From: Acidobacteriota bacterium
Lineage (GTDB): Bacteria; Acidobacteriota; Terriglobia; Terriglobales; Acidobacteriaceae
NCBI GenBank assembly: GCA_021819255.1
Contig: JAKART010000038.1
Span: 2,227-10,775 of the forward strand
Reading direction: 5' to 3'
Length of the DNA stretch: 8,549 nt
Numbering within the stretch: position 1 is the first letter of the stretch; every line of letters begins with the position of its first letter. Made by a program: the position numbers and the translations under genes. The notes beneath the pieces are model-generated. The model was not told the DNA's origin and made no database searches. It saw nothing but the letters and a program-made list of their open reading frames with translations. This document shows, in pieces, positions 5,097 to 8,549 of the stretch.

Positions 5097-6191
5097 TCAG
5101 GGTTGAGACGACGGCGCCTGTGGTGGCGATCCTTGCGGCGGTCCTAGCGGCGATCCTGGCAGCGATCCTGGGGAAGCTGGGTTGACGACGGGCGAAGAAG
5201 GGCTGGAAGCAAGAATCTGAACCAGGGAAGCAGGCGACGGGTTGTGTTCGACAGGGGCAGTTGTGTCCATCGGGTAACCGCCGGGAGCAGGGGGACTGTA
5301 GGTGTACTCCCAAGCGTAGTGGCGCGTAACTCGCAAGACCACCACAATGGAGACCAGGAGCACGGCGCCGGTTAGCATCCCCGCCTCCGGCCCATAGGCC
5401 CCGCCGGTCAGCCATTGCGGGCCGGTAGCAGAGGTGAACACGAGATTGCTGTAGCTGACATCTCCAGAGAGAGGAATGCCGAAGAGGACGGCTAGCACCG
5501 CGTTCCAGCCGAAGTGAACTCCCCACCCGATCCAGAGAGCCCGGGTTCGCAGGTAGCAGGTGCACAAGAGGATGCCGAACAGAAAAGTGTTCAGGACACT
5601 GAAGAGAGTGGCGTCGGGACGAAGGCTTCCCAAAGCGGCGTAGAGGAAAGACAGGAAAAACGTGGCGAAGCCTGAGCTGGTGGCGGCAATCATCTCCATA
5701 AAAAGAAAGCCGCGGAAGACAATCTCGACAGTGAGCGTCAGCAAGGCGAGGGTCAACAGGCTTACCCCGGCCGAGCCAAGATTTTCCCAGGAAAAGTCGA
5801 ACTGGGGATGGAGGGATCCAGTCAGAACCATCGGCACAAGAGCGGCCAGAACCATGCCCCATCCTATGGCCGCTCCGCGCATCCACTCTTCACCGGTGGT
5901 AGCGCGGCTTGGTAGAGCGTTGCCGGCTCGAAGGCCGTAGCCCCGGCCGTCTTCCTCCCGGGTCGAAGGCCGGGTTGCCATCCAGCTTAGGGTGGCAAAG
6001 CCCCACAGAAGGAGAAACAAAAGAAAGGCTTGCTGAATCAGATCGTTGAGCAGCGAGAGGTTGAAGCGAATCGTTAGCCCGTTGGCAGCGCGAACTGCCA
6101 GGCCTCGGGCGGCGATGACCCACACCCCTCCCCCCAGAAAGAGGAGCATGTGGAAGGGGCGCTGACGAGAGGATGGAAGCAAAGATGGCAA
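5097..6191 (-). CDS. CPBP-family (CAAX protease/Abi-like) membrane protein, degenerate active site, Pro/Ser tail
   Basis: Polytopic inner-membrane protein of the CPBP/Rce1 superfamily, whose active members are intramembrane glutamic endopeptidases. About eight hydrophobic segments are visible: near 15-33, 52-70, 107-124, 142-156, 174-188, 197-213, 220-239 and 270-287. Motif 1 is TVEIVFRG (154-161), where the family has EExxxR; the first Glu is Val155 and only Glu156 and Arg160 remain. The motif-2 region FLYAALGSLRP (182-192) has Gly188 where FxxxH should place a His. The last motif HFGWN (226-230) is intact. Residues about 299-364 form a Pro/Ser/Gly-rich tail with a 4-residue repeat, probably disordered. 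The frame starts at a TTG (6189-6191) with AAGGAG about 12 nt upstream, a little far; an in-frame ATG at 6147-6149 has no ribosome site. It lies 206 bp downstream of accA. Family membership is secure, but proteolytic activity is doubtful. Confidence 0.85.
   Translation of the reverse strand: MPSLLPSSRQRPFHMLLFLGGGVWVIAARGLAVRAANGLTIRFNLSLLNDLIQQAFLLFLLLWGFATLSWMATRPSTREEDGRGYGLRAGNALPSRATTGEEWMRGAAIGWGMVLAALVPMVLTGSLHPQFDFSWENLGSAGVSLLTLALLTLTVEIVFRGFLFMEMIAATSSGFATFFLSFLYAALGSLRPDATLFSVLNTFLFGILLCTCYLRTRALWIGWGVHFGWNAVLAVLFGIPLSGDVSYSNLVFTSATGPQWLTGGAYGPEAGMLTGAVLLVSIVVVLRVTRHYAWEYTYSPPAPGGYPMDTTAPVEHNPSPASLVQILASSPSSPVVNPASPGSLPGSPLGPPQGSPPQAPSSQP
5125..5172. repeat. 12-bp tandem repeat coding the Pro-rich tail
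   Basis: Four imperfect 12-bp units follow each other: GGCGATCCTTGC (5125-5136), GGCGGTCCTAGC (5137-5148), GGCGATCCTGGC (5149-5160) and AGCGATCCTGGG (5161-5172). On the minus strand they encode the repeating SLPGSPLGPPQGSPPQ part of the CPBP tail. The period is a multiple of three, so copy-number change would keep the frame. Confidence 0.8.
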
Positions 6192-6397
6192 AGGTAGGAA
6201 GACTCCTTTGTTTCAGACGGTTCTTTCAAAGATTGGATGCAACAGTTGGGACCGTTCAGCGATGACCCGCCCGCAAGATGAGATGCCGATCAACCTCCTT
6301 CCAGGTGGATGATCTCCCGAACCGATGAAGTAGCGTTCTGTTCACTTCTCGGGAAGCAAGTCCGGGCGAGGGTCAAGACGGCCTGCGCCTGCCTGGA

Positions 6398-7249
6398 TCA
6401 GACCACGGTGTAGAACTGAGCCATCTTCCTGAACTTTTGATAGCGCGCTGACAGAAGGTCCTCGACGGAGAGGCGCTGCAAGGCGCGCAGATGTTCTACC
6501 AATCGCTCATCGATGAGCTTTGCCGCCGAAACCGGGTCATTCTGCGTTCCTCCCTCCGGCTCGGGGATGACCTCATCGACGCAGCCCAAGCGCTTCACAT
6601 CGTTGGCCGTATAGCGCAGCGCAACGGCCGCCTCCTGTCTGCGGGACGCGTCCTTCCACATGATGGAGGCACAGCCTTCCGGTGAGATCACCGAGTAGAT
6701 CGCGTTCTCCAGCATCAGGACGCAGTCCGCGACGGCCAGCGCCAACGCTCCCCCGGAGCCGCCTTCACCGGTGATGGTTGCAATCGTCGGCACCCGAAGC
6801 CGGGACATCTCCAGAAGATTGCGGGCGATGGCTTCAGCCTGGCCGCGCTCTTCGGCGCCCAGGCCGGGATTGGCTCCGGCACAGTCAATGAACGTAAACA
6901 CGGGGCGATGAAACTTCTCCGCAATCTTCATGGCCCGCAGAGCCTTGCGGTACCCCTCCGGATCAGGCGAGCCGAACTTGCGGGCAACCCGCTCCTTGAC
7001 GGTGCGGCCCTTCAGATTGGCGATCACCATCACCGGTTGGCCGTGGAAGCGCGCCATCCCCGCAGTCATGGCCGGATCGTCCGCAAACTGGCGATCTCCG
7101 TGAATCTCGCTGAAACCAGTGAAGAGCGTCTGAATAAAGTCCATCGGGTAGAAACGTTGTGGATGCCGAGCCAGCTCGGTTTTTAGCCAAGCTGCCGGAA
7201 CCGGTGGCGCGGGCTGAAGGGAGTTCTTTGTCGATGTCTTTTCTGCCAT
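6398..7249 (-). CDS. accA: Acetyl-CoA carboxylase carboxyltransferase subunit alpha
   Basis: With AccD it forms the carboxyltransferase that moves CO2 from carboxybiotin on AccB to acetyl-CoA, making malonyl-CoA, the first committed step of fatty-acid synthesis in the cytoplasm. The 283-residue product (E. coli AccA is 319) aligns through LARHPQR (26-32), GDRQFADD (51-58), KGRTVKERVARKFG (80-93), PEGYRKALR (97-105), the oxyanion-hole region GEGGSGGA (161-168) and SPEGCASIMWKD (189-200). The usual IDTPGAYPG loop reads IDCAGANPG (121-129). The N-terminus is shorter than in E. coli. The ATG at 7247-7249 was chosen because the Met fits a normal short leader with a purine-rich GGGAAAAGAG before it. 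A GTG at 7343-7345 would add 32 unlikely residues. It lies 185 bp downstream of dnaE, the common dnaE-accA order. Confidence 0.97.
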   Translation of the reverse strand: MAEKTSTKNSLQPAPPVPAAWLKTELARHPQRFYPMDFIQTLFTGFSEIHGDRQFADDPAMTAGMARFHGQPVMVIANLKGRTVKERVARKFGSPDPEGYRKALRAMKIAEKFHRPVFTFIDCAGANPGLGAEERGQAEAIARNLLEMSRLRVPTIATITGEGGSGGALALAVADCVLMLENAIYSVISPEGCASIMWKDASRRQEAAVALRYTANDVKRLGCVDEVIPEPEGGTQNDPVSAAKLIDERLVEHLRALQRLSVEDLLSARYQKFRKMAQFYTVV

Positions 7250-7296
7250 CTCTTTTCCCAAGATGATTGTACGGGACAAATGAATCCGTGGGCGGC

Positions 7297-7331
7297 CTGC
7301 GGCGAGAGCGGGCTGGCCCGGGACGCCGCAG
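7297..7331. terminator. GC-rich hairpin between dnaE and accA
   Basis: CTGCGGCG (7297-7304) pairs perfectly with CGCCGCAG (7324-7331). Inside, CGGG (7309-7312) pairs with CCCG (7317-7320) around a CTGG loop. Unpaired AGAG and GGA form an internal loop. It lies about 100 bp past the dnaE stop and about 48 bp before the accA start. No T tract follows on the minus strand, so it may attenuate or process the dnaE-accA transcript rather than end it. Confidence 0.4.
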
Positions 7332-7434
7332 AACCGTCTTTCCACGGAAGCCTGCCGGCCCGCGGAACCAGGGCAGGGACCGGTCAGCCAGGCCGGCGGT
7401 CGAGCCTGCGAAAGGGCTGGGCCGAACGATTCGC

Positions 7435-8549
7435 TTACTGGATGATCTGCACGGAGCCGCGCCCCAGCAGAGCCTCCACCTTTTCGATGAAAGCCATGTC
7501 CGCCGCCACCTGGAGCCCCTTCGGCTCCAGGTCGACCGCGAACTGTTTGGGCTCTTCCAGACGCAACATCAATTTGCCCTCGCCGGGGGAGGAACGAAAG
7601 ACAGCCTCCAGCTTCGAGAGAAGATCGGTATTCTGATGGTGCATGGGGACACGGATGCGCAGGGCCTGCGGAAGCTTGATTGGAACGTCCTCCAACGCCG
7701 TAATGGCGCTGACGGCCAGCTTGGGAGCGGAATCCTCGTCGCCGCGCAAGCTGCCGCGCACCAGCACCGGCACATCGATCTTCAGCTTTTCGGACAACTT
7801 CTCGTAGGACGAGGAAAAAGCGATCAGGTCGATCCTGCCCACGCTATCCTCCAACGTGGCCTGGGCATACATCTCTCCGGTGCGCTTGGACTTGGCGACC
7901 TTCAAGCCTGTAATCACGCCGGCCATCTGAATCTCATGGGAGCCATCGTCGCCGCGGCCGCGGCGGAACGGTTGCGGCTCAATCTTCATCTCGCAAGCCG
8001 TCACAGTGTCGATCACCTTCAAATTGCGTGGCTTTTCCCGATATCGCTCCAGGGGATGGCCGCTGACAAAGAAGCCCAGAACCTCCTTCTCATACTGCAG
8101 ACGAATGTGCTCGTCCCAATCTGGCGCCTCTGGAAGAGCGTCGTCATGGCGAGCCGGCCCAAGCTCGTCAAACATGCCAAAAAGACCGTGCTGGCCAGAG
8201 GCGGAGTCGCGTTGAGATTTCTGGGCTCGCTCGATCGCCTTGTCCAGGGCTGCAAAGACGCGGGCGCGGGGGCCAAAGGAGTCCAGAGCGCCTGCCTTGC
8301 AAAGGCTCTCCAGCACGCGCTTGTTCATCAGGCGGAGGTCCACCTTCTCACAAAACTCATAGAGCGAATGGAAGCCGTTCTTCCCTGCCGCCTGCAGTTG
8401 GGCGCGAGCGCTCAGAATGGAGTCAATGGCGTTGCGGCCCACGTTCTTGATAGCGGCCAGACCAAACAAGATCGAATCGCCTGTGGGGGTGAAGTTCGCG
8501 GCTGAGACCTGGACGTCAGGCGGGATGACGGAGATGCCCAGCTCGCCGC
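7435..8549 (-). CDS. dnaE: DNA polymerase III alpha subunit DnaE, C-terminal 370 residues (5' end outside window)
   Basis: Catalytic alpha subunit of the replicative polymerase; only the region after the palm is present. The frame is open to the right edge, where it reads GELGISVIPPDVQVSAANFT, the usual DnaE fingers sequence. Next come the helix-hairpin-helix FGLAAIKNVGRNAIDSIL (about 8415-8468) and LMNKRVLESLCKAGALDSFG. The probable beta-clamp binding motif QHGLF is at 8179-8193. Then come WDEHIRLQYEKEVLGFFVSGHPLE, the OB-fold domain (from EIQMAGVITGLKVAKSKRTGEMYAQATLED to VLVRGSL) and a full C-terminal domain ending in QIIQ. The stop is TAA at 7435-7437. No frameshift or missing segment is visible. 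The 1.2-kb open frame on the opposite strand is a shadow. Confidence 0.98.
   Translation of the reverse strand, partial: GELGISVIPPDVQVSAANFTPTGDSILFGLAAIKNVGRNAIDSILSARAQLQAAGKNGFHSLYEFCEKVDLRLMNKRVLESLCKAGALDSFGPRARVFAALDKAIERAQKSQRDSASGQHGLFGMFDELGPARHDDALPEAPDWDEHIRLQYEKEVLGFFVSGHPLERYREKPRNLKVIDTVTACEMKIEPQPFRRGRGDDGSHEIQMAGVITGLKVAKSKRTGEMYAQATLEDSVGRIDLIAFSSSYEKLSEKLKIDVPVLVRGSLRGDEDSAPKLAVSAITALEDVPIKLPQALRIRVPMHHQNTDLLSKLEAVFRSSPGEGKLMLRLEEPKQFAVDLEPKGLQVAADMAFIEKVEALLGRGSVQIIQ

Noticed and set aside
6295..6301. Perfect AAGGAGG on the minus strand between accA and the CPBP gene, resembling a strong Shine-Dalgarno
   Set aside because: No ATG, GTG or TTG lies 5-10 nt downstream; the nearest TTG is 17 nt away and opens a frame of only a few codons.
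7267..8505. A 412-codon open frame on the plus strand
   Set aside because: It lies antisense to dnaE in high-GC coding DNA, its translation has no family likeness, and the minus-strand frame is unmistakably DnaE.
1..8549. Mobile elements, CRISPR arrays, tRNA or rRNA genes, phage or defence modules
   Set aside because: No transposase or integrase motifs, no spaced repeats and no RNA-gene signatures were seen on either strand; the window reads as ordinary core chromosome.

Overview
The window (about 58-60% GC by eye) looks like ordinary chromosomal housekeeping DNA from a Gram-negative bacterium. It encodes an RlpA-type cell-wall protein, the DNA polymerase III alpha subunit next to acetyl-CoA carboxyltransferase alpha, and thiamine synthesis genes. 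The gene mix and protein flavour (one CPBP protein with a Pro/Ser tail, a small zinc-ribbon protein, single-copy thiD-thiS) suggest Acidobacteriota, class Terriglobia. That placement is an inference from protein style, not a search result.

Layout. Positions 1-954 (+) hold the C-terminal part of a GT4-type glycosyltransferase that begins before the window. It converges on thiS (988-1218, -), which lies downstream of thiD (1344-2267, -); the two probably form a small thiamine operon. A 68-bp divergent spacer separates thiD from rlpA (2336-2941, +). This spacer carries an inverted repeat and a sigma70-like promoter placed so close to the rlpA ATG that the mRNA could be leaderless. After rlpA comes a 426-bp spacer with a 19-bp tandem duplication and a long GC-rich hairpin. 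It is followed by five minus-strand genes. Read in transcription order from the right edge, they are dnaE (3' part), accA, a CPBP-family membrane protein, a 59-residue zinc-ribbon protein and an amidinotransferase/DDAH-family protein. A terminator-like hairpin (4416-4444) separates the last two.

The dnaE-accA neighbourhood is a widespread arrangement, also seen in E. coli, that links replication and fatty-acid synthesis genes. The other genes look like independent short units.

I see no mobile element, CRISPR array, tRNA/rRNA gene or evident new multigene system. The most interesting signals are at residue level. The DDAH-like protein has Ser where its family's catalytic Cys should be. The CPBP protein lacks the first Glu of EExxxR and the motif-2 His. 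ThiS carries a three-residue tail (KEL) after the Gly-Gly that normally must be the C-terminus. Several starts are TTG or otherwise uncertain, as noted per gene.
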